64,000 nucleotides of DNA from Cherax quadricarinatus (GCF_038502225.1 NC_091322.1:1831259-1895258); one strand, 5' to 3'; shown: positions 47,002-58,441, counted from the first letter of the stretch. The notes: a model not told the origin generated them from the letters alone. Made by a program: numbers and translations.

Positions 47002-49198
47002 AATGGCAAAGTAGCACGAGAACAAATAAGGCAAAAATAATGAACAATAAAAATGATATCAAATTCTAGAATTGAAATAAAAGATATACAACTAATTCTG
47101 CAGAAGGAATAAAAAAAATGTCTAAGATACACTGCAAGAGGAAGGACAACTCAAGGTCAAGAAAAATTTACATTGAAATATACAAGTAAAAATATTACTG
47201 GAGACTGAATTAAATGCAAAATGAGCTGTCTTTACTCTTGCTAATAAAGAAATTAATTAATTAAATTTTAAATCAAAGTAAAAGTATAAAATAAAATTAT
47301 TAAATTGTTAACTGGGAAATTTAAGTATTTTCTAAGAATGCATAGACAAAATTAAAATATAAATCATAAAAATATTAATAAAAGAAAATAATTCACTGCA
47401 GAACAAGTGCAACAAAATAATTCACTGCAGAACAAGTGCAACAAAATAATTCACTGCAGAACAAGTGCAACAAAATAATTCACTGCAGAACAAGTGCAAC
47501 AAAATAATTCACTGCAGAACAAGTGCAACAAAATAAAGTGTAGTCACTGCAGTAATAAAGTGTCACTGGGAAAACTCAGGTTAAATGATAAAATTAAAAT
47601 ATGAAGGAAAAAAATAAACTGATTGAACACTTTAACTCTTAATTGTAAATTAGACAAAACAATTTACTCAAGCAGAGTAAAGAAAACACTTTACGTTAAA
47701 AGTAATTAAAATTTCATCAAGAGTGAATTTGTTCAAAGAAATATAAAAATATGAATAAAATAAAACAAAGGAACAAAACGGGTAGGTTAACACTTACAGT
47801 GGCAGGGCACACTTCATTATTATAATATATTCTTACAACAAAATCCTGCTGTGACTGAACGACAATACAACAAAATCTTGCTGTGACTGATACGACAAAA
47901 ATTTGCTGGCAAAAATAATGGTACACAGTCTGCGAAAAAATTAGAGGAATGAGACACTGCTGGCATACGAAAAAAAGACACACATAGAAATAAATGGATA
48001 ATTTAGTATACTGGGGTGAATATCACTGCATGAAATACAATGACAATTACTGGAGAATACAACGCTGAAAGAATACAATAAAAAAATTGAATCACTTCAC
48101 ACAGAGTGACTGACTGGTACACTACACAATAATACTTACTAGAGACAGGAGTAGCATAAAGAAAAAAAAACACAGATAAAAAAAATATAAGATAAGTGAA
48201 AACACTGAAAAATATTATAAAAATAATGAGTCAAAGAAATACTGCGTTTACACTGAAAACACAAGGTTTAGAGTACACAAGCAATTTACTATAAATGTCT
48301 CACACACGCAAATGTCTTTAAATGCTAGAAAAATGACTCTAAATTATCACTGAAGTCTGTAGTAGTCGGGTGATTACTGGTGATGAGGGTAGGTTGTAGG
48401 TTGTCCTGCGCGGTGACTGACGCCTCCTACACTCACTGTTGTCGGAAGAAATGCGCTCACTCGGTGAACTCCCATAATTGGATTTTATCGTTGGCACTCA
48501 CCTACAATCTCTTGACCAATTATGTGAGCCAAAACAGTATTAGGACCCGGTACAAGGGTACAAACAACCACAGGTAGGTGGGTGTCTGGTGGTGGGTGGC
48601 TGAGAGTATGGTGGGTGAGAGACTCTCGCTGGGGCACTGCCGCGCACCCCACTCTACCCACGAAGGTGGCTTGATAAGCCACTCTATGCCACAGGAATGG
48701 TGAAAACCACTCTTAGCATCCAACAGGGAGCACAAAGCGATATAGACAATACTTCAGAGGAACTTGGCTTACTTCTTACTGCGTGGCTTACTTCTCTCTC
48801 TCAGCTGGGTTAGAAGCTGGGTTGGCTGACTGGCTTACCCCACGAGAATGGCTGACTGGAAGACGTGTAACGATGCACAAAGCACGGAGGAGCAGTTGGA
48901 TGACAGGAGACAGGCTGGATGATAGGCTGACTGGCGTTCACTTCCACAGTCTGGCTTACTGACTGGCTTAATTGCAAAATCCGGGTCAACCCCTCGGAGA
49001 TTGAAGCAATTAGCACACGAACTAAGCCAGGAAGCTTGAAACGGCTGCAACAGGCTCGCAGGCTGGAGGTGGTGAGTGAGGGTAGTAGCTGGTGGGTGAC
49101 GGTTCACCTTTGACCCTGCCGCTACTCACAAACAGCCTTCTAACGTCTTGAATTACCCTTAAAAACGTAAATCCACGCTCCACACCGCTGTCACCATT
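47002..49198 (-). other. Gypsy 5' leader
   Basis: About 2.2 kb, AT-rich next to gag (47.0-48.3 kb) and GC-balanced next to the LTR. No long frame. It contains the 29-bp repeat. Next to the LTR the minus strand reads AATGGTGACAGCGGTG, the PBS-like motif (TGG two bases from the LTR end). Confidence 0.75.
47392..47535 (-). repeat. 29-bp tandem repeat in the Gypsy leader, 5 units
   Basis: Five nearly identical copies of TTCACTGCAGAACAAGTGC plus AACAAAATAA, in the untranslated leader between the 5' LTR and gag. Perfect unit identity suggests recent expansion. Confidence 0.93.
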
Positions 49199-49473
49199 TA
49201 TCATGTGGGAGTTCGACACGTGGATTAGGTAAGAAATACTCACGTAGGCTGGTAGTACGTATAATTACAGATAATGTGTGTAACGCCCTTGCAGCCGTAC
49301 CTATCTCCTTGCTCACACTCGTAACACTGACTGACTGGCCGCCCAGTACCCATAGAGGGTCTTTGAATACTGCCAGGTCAGCTCAATATGAATAGACAGT
49401 GACTCAGGCAGAGACGGTTGGTCGTGAGTCAACTGGCACAGTGGTTACTGGTAACTGGTTACTACTACTGAGA
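49199..49473 (-). repeat. Gypsy 5' LTR, 275 bp
   Basis: Same length and ends as the left LTR, two substitutions apart. It is the promoter-bearing LTR given the pol orientation. No TATA box was identified with confidence. Confidence 0.93.
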
Positions 49474-49638
49474 TAAAGTCGGTTCCTGATCAGCCGGGCT
49501 GTGGCTCGTACGTTGGTTTGCGTGCAGCCAGCAGCAACAGCCTGGTTGATCAGGCTCTGATCCACCAGGAGGCCTGGTCACAGACCGGGCCGCGGGGGCG
49601 TTGACCCCCGGAACTCTCTCCAGGTAAACTCCAGGTAT
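49474..49638 (+). pseudogene. LINE family C, copy 3 (3' part)
   Basis: Starts with the duplicated TAAA and continues AGTCGGTTCCTGATCAGCCG through the conserved LINE-C 3' end (GCGTGCAGCCAGCAGCAACA, CACAGACCGGGCCGCGGGGG) to ACTCTCTCCAGGTAAACTCC. It joins to 41069 when the Gypsy element is removed. Confidence 0.88.
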
Positions 49639-49889
49639 GCTAGGTGTTCTAGTGGCCCCCTCTGTAATTAGTATTTTAAAACATGTAAACCACACAATAT
49701 CCAAATTCTGTAAACTCAGCATTGTAATCCTTATAGAGAATAAACTTGATTTGATTATGAAGGTACTGTCACCTGCCACCAGGACGCAAAGGTGCAGCTT
49801 CACGGACGTCCTCTCTACCCGAGGATTGAGAGACGTTGATGGGTGAACATGGACAACCGGTGTAAGGAAACACGCCCACCAGGCTACGG
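49639..49889. other. Unassigned sequence, LINE-tail-like
   Basis: Includes GAGAATAAACTTGATTTGAT near 49735, resembling a LINE 3' terminus. No coding signal. Confidence 0.4.
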
Positions 49890-50043
49890 GGAACCGTATC
49901 TTAGTGACAAAAACATTCTCCAGAGTTACCAGTCAGGTTTTAGGAGATCTTATTCAACAGAAACCTCCCTCATTAATTTGATGGATTACCTGAGAACTGA
50001 AATATGGCTGGAGAATTTCATAGATATGGTAACCCTAGACTTG

Positions 50044-50531
50044 TTGTTAGTTAGTTTAATATGTCTATTATGCACCCCATACCCATCCTGTGGGCGGTAG
50101 TCAAAAGATTAGAGGTACATAATGGGTCCAGGGACTGGGCCTCAAAGTTTTGATAGCTGAGCAAGTTACAGAGGTAATGAATTCACAATTTACAAAGGTA
50201 ATGAACTCACAATTTACAAAGGTAATGAACTCCAGGTAGGTCTAGTCACAATCATGACAAGTTACAAAGGTATTTACAGATTACAGAGGTACACAATGGG
50301 TCCAGGGACCGGGCTCCAAAGTTTTGATGGCTGAACTAGGTACAAGGTAATGAACTCACAAGTTACAAAGGTAATGAACTCACAAGTTACAAAGGTAATG
50401 AATACTGTAAGAATGGTTACTTACGTTTATACATGGCTGCAATCATGAACAAATTTTAGAGTAATGAGCAATTCACACTTCCACACCCGGTCACAACTGT
50501 AGTGAGTTATTGGTGCAAATGTTGATTGCTG
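50044..50531 (+). mobile_element. 488-bp non-autonomous insertion in LINE D
   Basis: Flanked by AGACTTG at 50037-50043 and 50532-50538 (7-bp target duplication) and absent from the LINE-D coding order. It begins TTGTTAGTTAGTTTAATATG and has internal ACAAAGGTAATGAACTCAC repeats. A second copy is at 51441-51785. No ORF; class unknown. Confidence 0.75.
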
Positions 50532-50583
50532 AGACTTGCAAAAGGCCTTCGACACGGTCAACCACAATATGTAAGAAACTACA

Positions 50584-50745
50584 TTATTATAATTATAATC
50601 ATGGGGAGCGCTAAACCCCTAGGATCATACAGTGCATATGGAGGGGATGGAAGTCATTCAGGCTCAATTCAAGAAACCGGAGCACAGATCCAATTCCCTA
50701 GATCAAGAGTCCTTCACCAGCGTTAAGGAACCTCCCTTGAAGGGA
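50584..50745 (-). mobile_element. Short (AAT)n-tailed retroelement, 162 bp, in LINE D
   Basis: Flanked by the 12-bp duplication TAAGAAACTACA at 50572-50583 and 50746-50757. It contains GGGAGCGCTAAACCCCTAGG and AGCACAGATCCAATTCCCTA, as in the copy at 39565-39727. The long target duplication and A/T-rich tail indicate LINE-type mobilisation. Confidence 0.82.
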
Positions 50746-51440
50746 TAAGAAACTACAAGCTATCGGCATAGGTTCTGTAGACTGGTTTAAGTCCTACCAG
50801 AACAACAGTAAACAAATTGTTAGTAACATGTGGGGTTCCCTGAGGTAGTATTTTGGGTCCTTTATTTCTGTGTTACGTTAATGACATGCCTATCAGTGTC
50901 AAATGCAAATTGCTATTGTATGCAATGACAGTGCTCTGTTAGTATCAGGTAAAGACCCACAAGACATTATAAATGTACTATCACTAGAACTAGAGTCCTG
51001 TAGCAAATGGTTAGTAGACAACAAATTATCATAACACTTCGGGAAAACTGAAGCTATACTCTTTGGCACGAAACATAAATTGGAAAAGGTAAATAATTTT
51101 AATATCCAGTGTAATGGGGAGCCCATTATTTCAGTAAATCCAGTGAAATATCTGGGAATCCCCTTTGACCCAAGCATGTGAGGAGAACTAATATGTAAAA
51201 CGGTGTAGTAAAGAAAGCGAATGCCAGACTAAATTTCCTCTTACAGACAGGCAGTGTCTACCTACTGAAGCTCGCACAACCCTATGTTAAGTTCTTATGC
51301 AATGTGTTATAGACTACTCTTGCACTTCATGGTACTCTGCCTTAACACACACACAAAAAAAAAAATCTGAAAGATAAGCTACAAATCACACAGAACAAAA
51401 TGGTGAGATTCATTCTGGACCTGGGTCCAAGAGAGTATGT

Positions 51441-51785
51441 AGTTAGTTAGTTAGTTTAATATGTTTATTATGCACCCCATACCCATCCAGTGGGCGGTAG
51501 TCAAAAGATTACAGAGGTACATAATGGGTCCAGGGACTGGGCCTCAAAGTTTTGACAGCTGAGCAAGTTACAGAGGTAATGAATTCACAATTTACAAAGG
51601 TAATGAACTCACAATTTACAAAGGTAATGAACTCCAGGTAGGTCTAGTCACAATCATGACAAGTTACAAAGGTATTTACAGATTACAGAGGTACACAATG
51701 GGTCCAGGGACCGGGCTCCAAAGTTTTGATGGCTGAACTAGGTACAAGGTAATGAACTCACAAGTTACAAAGGTAATGAACTCAC
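51441..51785 (+). mobile_element. 345-bp copy of the same non-autonomous element
   Basis: Matches 50044-50400 closely (TTATTATGCACCCCATACCC, GGTCCAGGGACTGGGCCTCA) but is shorter at the right end. ATGT at 51437-51440 and 51786-51789 is a probable 4-bp target duplication. Confidence 0.72.
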
Positions 51786-52573
51786 ATGTGTGCACTCTGA
51801 CTCCACTGTCCACAATCCTACCATACCTGTGTCTGGCTTCTGACACAAGCATGCCACAATTTATGCTTAATGGGTTGAGAGCATTTATGGATGACAGAGA
51901 ATCAGTTACAATTAAACTGTCAATCTTTGATACATAGATGCATTTCAGTGCAAGGGTAGGCCAGAATGAAGTACAACTGTATATGTTGAATGTTGAGGAC
52001 AGAGTAAAACAACTAAAGCTAAATTACGTTGATAAAATTGCTTACAACCAATGTCCCCAATATCTTACTGCCAATTTTGTTAAGGTGGGGAACCAAAGCA
52101 ATTATAGCACTAGGGGAAGAGAGAACAACTTTGCAGTACCTACAGTCAGTGATCAGGCTTCAAACACATTCTATTTTACAGCAGTAAAGGAATGGAATAG
52201 ACTACCTGCACGTGTCAAAGCCTGTTATAGCATGAACCAGTTCAAGAAGAGAGCCAAAATGTACCTAATGAATATGACTAAAGAAAAGGAGGAGAGTGAT
52301 TTCTTGTATATCTAACATACATGTACAATGATATGATACTTTACCCCTTGTATATCTCCTTTCATTATAAATACTTTTCACATAGTTAAGATACTTAACT
52401 GTTTGTAACTTTTAAATATTATTAATACTTATCACAAGGACCCCAATGGAAATAAATCACTTTTTTTTTTTTTTTTTTTTGGGGGGGGGGGGGTTATCCT
52501 TGGTAATCCACACATGCTATGTATGATAATCTATGTAACTGTATTTATGTGTACCTGTACCTGAATAAAAACT

Positions 52574-52934
<361 letters not shown>

Positions 52935-53024
52935 ATGGCGGAGTACGATCTCACGTCCAAGTTGGGGCCATTTTTGGACCGCCATTTGGTGTTTCCTCTT
53001 ATGGAATTCTTATCTGTTAAGGGG
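52935..53024 (+). CDS. eIF3e: eIF3e coding exon 1
   Basis: Encodes 30 residues beginning [20 protein letters not shown] and ending EFLSVKG, matching the highly conserved N-terminus of eIF3 subunit E (INT6), for which [17 protein letters not shown] and EFLSVK are characteristic. The subunit belongs to the PCI-domain scaffold of eIF3, which binds the 40S ribosome and promotes initiation. The donor GTGAGT starts at 53025; the intron is phase 0 and 3829 bp long. Residue 30 is Gly (GGG) where vertebrates and Drosophila have Glu. The start context is strong. Confidence 0.93.
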
Positions 53025-53223
53025 GTGAGTTGCCTTTCGTGCTCGTTAACATTTGTATATGTATATTTGAGGGCACAGGCCTGCTGGTGATGACATTTGA
53101 AGCCTCCGTCTGGTAGGCACTTCCAGTCATCTGCCTCGCCATAAACATTAACTCAGTTGCTGTTTATTTTGCACCTAGTAGGTTAATACGGACACCAAGG
53201 TAAAGTTTATTGATTGTGTAAGC

Positions 53224-53640
53224 TGTGAAAATGCTTTGGGGTTAAACCATCTTGCTGTGTAGGTTAGACCATCTTACTGTGGGGTTAAACCATCTTACTG
53301 TTGGGTTAAACCATCGTACTGTGTAGGTTAGACCATCTTACTGTGGGGTTAAACCATCTTACTGTTGGGTTAAACCATCGTACTGTGTAGGTTAGACCAT
53401 CGTACTGTGTAGGTTAGACCATCTTAATGTGGGGTTAAACCATCTTACTGTTGGGTTAAACCATCGTACTGTGTAGGTTAGACCATCTTAATGTGGGGTT
53501 AAACCATCTTACTGTTGGGTTAAACCATCTTACTGTGTAGGTTAGACCATTTTAATGGGTTAAACCATCTTACTGTTGGGTTAAACCATCGTAGTGTGGG
53601 GTTAAACCATCTTATACTGGGGTTAAACTACAAAATATTC
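53224..53640. repeat. 21-bp minisatellite in eIF3e intron 1
   Basis: About 20 units of GGGTTAAACCATCTTACTGT, alternating with the variant AGGTTAGACCATCTTACTGT, in a higher-order three-unit pattern of roughly 63 bp. No known function. Confidence 0.92.
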
Positions 53641-53984
53641 AAGGAATTAATTATCATCCTTCCTTGCCTTTAATCCGATTATCTCCCATGGTCTGGGTGC
53701 TCTGTGATCCTTACAGAAGCACACAACAACATGTCAGTGCAGAGCTACATTCAAAAATATTTTATTTACAACTTTGAGTAAACAGTAAATGTTGATACTA
53801 AGTACATAAGTTTATTCAGGTACAGGTACACACAGATATGGTTGCAGCATATGTGTAGATTCCCTAGGATAACGCAAAAAAGTCAAAGTGACTTCTATTG
53901 TAAACCCTAATTAATTTTGTTTTGGTAAGTTACAGATTTTTAAATTATTACAATTATCTTCCATAGTATACAATGTGGGTATGG

Positions 53985-54780
53985 GGGACTATCAAAAAGT
54001 TCCTAGACTGCCACGAAAAGAATATATAGGCTTACCTAATCACCTAAGATGAAGTTCTTTCTTGAAATATTTTCCTTGAGAGGTTATGCACTGATCCAAG
54101 TGCCTCTGCCACTTCTTGATTCATTTCTGGAAGTCTTCTTTCCTGTGTCTAGCAGTGCCTACAATGCTGCTTGAATCTACATGTCATTAAATTGCAGCCC
54201 CTTGAGTGCCATTTTTATTTTTGGGAAGAGAAAGAAGCCATGGGAGGCTAGATCTGGGGAATCAAGTGGGTGAGGGATGACCGCCAGTTTTTGGAAAACA
54301 AGCATTGGTATTTCTGATTTTGAGTCAGCAAGGCACAAATTTTGCTGCCGCTTGCCGCTTCAGATTTTCAGTCATGATGTCTTGACACAATCCATAAGGA
54401 ATTCCCACAGCACTTGCAATATCCTGGATTAGTCTTTTTTACTTTTTCAATGATGGCATCTGTTTTTTTACATTGATGGACAACCAGAGCATTCATCTTC
54501 CTGAACTAATGTTCGTCTTGCTCTGAATGAAGAAAACCATTCAAAACACTGTGCCCAACCCATTGATTCATTACCAAATGCTTGCTGAAGCATTTTGTGA
54601 GTTTCACTAGCCATTTTACCAAGCTTGAAACAGAATTTCTCACGTACTGTTTTTTTTTTCTTTTAAGGAATACATTGTTATACAAAAGACATTGCTGACA
54701 CAAGAACAACTAATGTCCATCTAATATCAACAAAATAATGACCACACAAACTCGCCATACTATTTGACGAAGGAGTGTAT
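53985..54780 (-). pseudogene. mariner-like DNA transposon relic, internally deleted
   Basis: Minus-strand pieces across frameshifts: a helix-turn-helix start KFCFKLGKMASETHKMLQ and WAQCFEWFSSFRARRT (54510-54660), IQDIASAVGIPYG near 54400, then an IPHPLDSPDLASHGFFLFPK-like block near 54270 (the PHPPYSPDLAP-xD-FFLFP signature of mariner transposases, with the Asp lost) and KKWQRHLDQCITSQGKYF near 54090. The central part with the first catalytic Asp is missing. The left end ACTATCAAAAAGTTCCTAGA resembles a mariner terminal repeat; the right repeat was not found. Dead element. Confidence 0.72.
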
Positions 54781-54882
54781 TGTGTAGTGTGATCTACACT
54801 ACCACCATGTTTCACTCATGAAGCTCACAAATATTTGAGTGTAGCAACTTTCTGATAGCATCTTGTATATTGTGGAAAGTTA

Positions 54883-55075
54883 CTTATGTACAGTTTAGGA
54901 CATTTATTAAAGAAACCGTTTTGCTGCGAGTGGCTTCTTCAGTCCTAATATAGAGATAACTAAGAATAAGTACATATAGTGGCAGGAGCCATATATTCAT
55001 TTCACACACAGGGTGAAATGTTTCCTTTAATAAATGTCTTGATCTGTACATAAGTGACTTTTTCCACATCTTGCT
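54883..55075. repeat. Penelope-like foldback with hammerhead-like motif
   Basis: Arms ACTTATGTACAGTTTAGGAC (left) and the reverse complement of GTCTTGATCTGTACATAAGT (right) surround about 90 bp. On the minus strand the left arm reads CTGAAGA (54936-54942) within TTAGGA...TCCTAA flanks that could pair as helix I (54895-54901 with 54942-54948). The rest of the core is degenerate (AAAAC for GAAAC). Similar in layout to 10947-10972. Confidence 0.5.
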
Positions 55076-55252
55076 GGTATCAGCATACCATATATTTTTG
55101 TTTGTGCGTATATTACCTAGGATAACTCGAAACTGTTAATGTCAGTAATGCTAGTGGCAGCTCTGCTCATCCACAGCTATTGCTGAACCAGTGCTTTAAT
55201 ACATCCTTTCTAAATATACATTTATAATAACTTGAATAGTTGTCTGTGTTGG

Positions 55253-56314
55253 TTAACCCTTTTGACTGTTTTGGTCGTATATACATACATCTTACAAGGT
55301 ACCGTGTTTGACGTATATATATGTACTCATAAATTCTAGCGGCTTCAAATCATGCAGGAGAAAGCTGGTAGGCCCACATGTGAGAGAATGGGTCTGTGTG
55401 GTCAGTGTGCACCATATAAAAAAATCCTGGCGCGTGCAGTGCATTATGATAAAAAAAAACTCCGACCGTTTTTTTTAATTAAAATGCCGACATTGTTGTG
55501 TATTTTTGTATAGTATTTATGGCTGTATTCTCGTTTTCTTGGTCTCATTTGATAGAATGGAAAATATATTATAGAAATAGAGGTGATTTTGATTGGTTTT
55601 GCTATAAAAAAAAACCCTGTAAATGGAGCTCAAAGTAGGGGAAATGTTTGATTTTTGCCAATGTTCAAAAGTAAAGAAATAATGTCATTGTCCAGTTGTC
55701 ATTCTGATATGCAGTCATGAATGGGTTGACATTATTTGTACAGTTATTACAATATTGCAGTAGTCTGCATAACAGTAAATCTTCTATTTTTCGTTTGAAT
55801 AAAAATTCAGTAGAAAGCAAGAGTAATATCAGAGGGGCCTTGAGACGTGACTGATGAACAAAGAAAATGTTATTTTAGAGCCAGGAATGTCTGCTTTGTT
55901 CATTCTGGACCCTATTTTAAAATTGTCATATTTTTTAATTTTCGTGAAATTGGCCAAATTGCAAATTTCTGACCACGTTATTGGGTAGTTGAAATCGGTA
56001 AGTGGGCAGTTTCTTGTACTCAGTCGATAGAAAAAAACGGAGTTCTAAAGAAATAGCTATGAGTTTGGTTGATTGGAACAATGGAATTAGCCGAAAATAG
56101 GGCTCAAATTGGGCGAAATCGTCGATTTGTAAGTATCACCAAGGTTGCTAATTCTGAGCATAATTCTATCAGTTTTCCATCAAATTTCGTTTTTTGGTGT
56201 CATTACAATCGGGAAAAGATTCTCTCGTTTCATAATATTTTTTTTTTTTTTTTTTTTTTTTTGCGACACCAGGAGACACCTCAGGATTGGGGGTTGCGAC
56301 AGTCAAGGGGTTAA
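55253..56314. mobile_element. piggyBac-type MITE, 1054 bp, TTAA target duplication
   Basis: TTAA at 55253-55256 and 56311-56314 flank an element beginning CCCTTTTGACTGTTTTGGTC and ending GCGACAGTCAAGGGG, so the termini CCC(C/T)TTTGACTGT are inverted. TTAA duplication with CCC-starting ends is the hallmark of piggyBac-superfamily elements. There is no transposase frame, and a run of about 30 T lies near the right end. It lies in eIF3e intron 1. Confidence 0.82.
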
Positions 56315-56483
56315 ATATTTTCAGCACTACTTAAAGGCTCAGTGACTTTATGGATTTAGTTTTTCCTCTTGAATATGCATAAAATCATGTACTGTATATT
56401 CCTTTTTATTTATTCTGGTTTTCTGTTTGTATAATATTAGCATATACCCCTAATTAGTTTTCAGAGTGTAAATTCAGTTCCTT

Positions 56484-56780
56484 CAACCTACATAAGAACA
56501 TAAAGGAGGTGCCCAGTGGCAGGCCTACTGGGCCATGCTAGAGAGGTCTTAATTCTCACTCACTCAAGTGCTTATCTAGCCTATTCTCAAAGCTACCCAA
56601 GGCTTTTGTGCCAGTGATACTACTCGGGAGTTTGTTCTACTTGTCTGCAACTCGGTTACCAAACCAGTGCTTTCCTGTATCCTTTCTAAATCAAAATTTT
56701 CCTACTTGAACCTATTGCTGCTTGTTCTGTGTGATTATGATTAGATATTTTTAGCAAGCTATTTATATCCTTATTTATTT
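56484..56780 (-). pseudogene. LINE family B-like 3' fragment
   Basis: Reverse-complement of a family-B 3' end: the tail CATAAGAACATAAAGG is at 56492-56507, followed by GGCAGGCCTACTGGGCCATG (compare GGGCCAGCAGGCCTGCTGC in copy 1) and a degenerate C-terminal RT region. 5'-truncated and diverged. Confidence 0.65.
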
Positions 56781-56853
56781 ATTCCTTCCTTCCATTTATA
56801 CACTTCAGTCATAAATGAAGTCCCTTTCACTGGCATAAGACAATGATTTTCAG

Positions 56854-57021
56854 ATATATGATGAGACTGATTTGCAGAGGGCAAAGTTGGAGTTGCTTTC
56901 CAATACTAACATGGTGGATTTTGCAATGGACATCTATGCATCACTCTACCCTGACCAACTTGTCTCCGTAGAGCTTCCAGAACGCAGGTCTCGAGTTGTG
57001 TCTGAGTTGAAACATCTTCAG
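56854..57021 (+). CDS. eIF3e: eIF3e coding exon 2
   Basis: 56 codons: IYDETDLQRAKLELLSNTNM, VDFAMDIYASLYPDQL..., ending VVSELKHLQ. It corresponds to the conserved IYNE...LL..TNMVDFAMD segment of eIF3e. The acceptor is TGATTTTCAG and the donor GTAAATT at 57022; both introns are phase 0, so exons join in frame. Confidence 0.93.
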
Positions 57022-57592
57022 GTAAATTCTTCGTTACTTACACAACTCCTATACGTTAAACTAAATATTGCACAGTGCTGCTAACTGTGCTCATCATTAT
57101 GTCATTTCTGAACACTTTAGTCTACAGTACTTTTAATCTTGCATTTTCTTCTAACTTAGATGTCTGTATTAGGCTGCTTATATCTACCCTCTGTTTAAGC
57201 AAGCATTATCCTGCCTGACAGTGAATGTTTAAATAAGTACAATCTAAAGAAAATATTTTATTAACTTTAATTCTTATAGTTGAGTCAGAATTAAATTTGT
57301 ATTGCAGTGTTGAATATCTTGGAGGGGATTGTTGACCAGAAAGTTTTACAGGAAAAGTATGAGACCAGCTTCATACAAAGGAAATTTTTCTTAGCAAACA
57401 TAATGTAAGAATTGTATATTACTGAATGATTGTTTCATTTAGGAAAACTTGTGCACTCTTTGACTTGTTCTTTTATTATGAAATATGTCTGTGTTTTGTA
57501 TAATGCTGTATCGTATATCTGTTTTTACAGTAATTTCATTATTAAAGATAACTAAGTACAAAACTTCATTTTGAATTTATATGTTTCTGCAG
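57022..57592 (+). other. eIF3e intron 2
   Basis: 571 bp, AT-rich, GTAAAT...TTTCTGCAG. No repeat family recognised; the only clean eIF3e intron in the window. Confidence 0.85.
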
Positions 57593-57703
57593 ACAGAGAC
57601 TGAACCCATTTTCAAGATCTTCAGTGACAGTGATGTACAGAAGCAGCTGCAGACATCTCGTGACCATCGTACCCTCATGCAGTACCTTGTGGAAAAGCAT
57701 GAT
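57593..57703 (+). CDS. eIF3e: eIF3e coding exon 3 (gene continues beyond window)
   Basis: 37 codons: TETEPIFKIFSDSDVQKQLQ...HRTLMQYLVEKHD, matching the family segment that reads ETEPI...F and then a YL..KH motif. Exons 1-3 give 123 residues of a protein usually near 440, so roughly the first quarter, before the PCI domain. The donor GTGAGT begins at 57704. No further exon was recognised up to 64000, so intron 3 is at least 6.3 kb. Confidence 0.92.
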
Positions 57704-58099
57704 GTGAGTTAAAACATTTGGTTTAACCAAACTGATAGGTTTTGTTTACATTTTGCACTTTCACTCCTGTCCATGCAAATCATCTGCAGTGTATCTTTGT
57801 TAACTGTGTGTAGATACTTCTGTCTTGCTTCCACAGAAAATAAGCTTTGACATAAAGAATACTTCTAAATTTCAAATAATGTGCATCATAATAACAGGAG
57901 TGGGCTTTCTTTGGGGCCAAATTGTATCTTGTTCATACCTTCTTCTCTTTCCACTCTCTCTCCTCTCCATCCTATCTTTACCTCTTCCTCCAATCTGTTT
58001 CCCACTTTTTTTTTTTACTCTTGTAAATAGTAAAGGCAATTAATGATTTGGTCAAGACTTTTACACATAATAGTGTGATTTAGAATATCCCTGAATTTT
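57704..58099 (+). other. eIF3e intron 3, first part
   Basis: Begins GTGAGTTAAAAC. Unique-looking AT-rich sequence with a pyrimidine-rich tract at 57940-58015 and no recognised feature. The intron continues through the RTE, LINE C and SINE insertions to the window end. Confidence 0.75.
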
Positions 58100-58441
58100 T
58101 TTTTTTTTCCCAACAAGTCGGCCGTCTCCCACCGAGGCAGGGTGACCCAAAAAGAAAGAAAATCCCCCCCCCCCCCAAAAAAAAATACTTTCATCATCAT
58201 TCAACACTTTCACCTCACTCACACATAATCACTGTTTTTGCAGAGATGCTCAGAAAACAACAGTTTAGAAGCATATGCGTATAAAGATACACAACATACA
58301 TCCCTCCAAACTGCTAATATCCCGAACCCCTCCTTTAGAGTGCAGGCATTGTACTTTCCATTTCCAAGACTCAAGTCCGGCTATATAAAAATAACCGGTT
58401 TCCCTGAATCCCTTCACTAAATATTACCCTGCAACAGATCG

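Larger units (their letters stand above)
41070..49473 (-). mobile_element. Ty3/Gypsy LTR retrotransposon, complete, 8.4 kb
   Basis: Both LTRs, a PBS-like motif, intact gag and pol frames and a 4-bp target duplication are present. Order on the minus strand: 5' LTR (49473-49199), 2.2-kb leader with a 29-bp tandem repeat, gag, pol, short 3' UTR, 3' LTR (41344-41070). Pol order is protease-RT-RNase H-integrase, the Gypsy order. There is no envelope frame. By eye the LTRs differ at two of 275 positions, so the insertion is young. It sits inside LINE-C copy 3. Confidence 0.95.
53025..56853 (+). other. eIF3e intron 1
   Basis: GT-AG intron from GTGAGT (53025) to TTTTCAG (ending 56853). It contains a minisatellite, a mariner relic, a Penelope-like foldback, a piggyBac-type MITE and LINE fragments. 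The stretches 53641-53984 and 54781-54882 show only a reversed LINE 3' tail (about 53800-53925, GATTCCCTAGGATAACGC) and no other feature. Confidence 0.88.

Noticed and set aside
57940..58015. Possible eIF3e exon 4 in the pyrimidine-rich region
   Set aside because: The tract could be a splice acceptor signal, but no in-frame eIF3e-like sequence follows it before the RTE begins.
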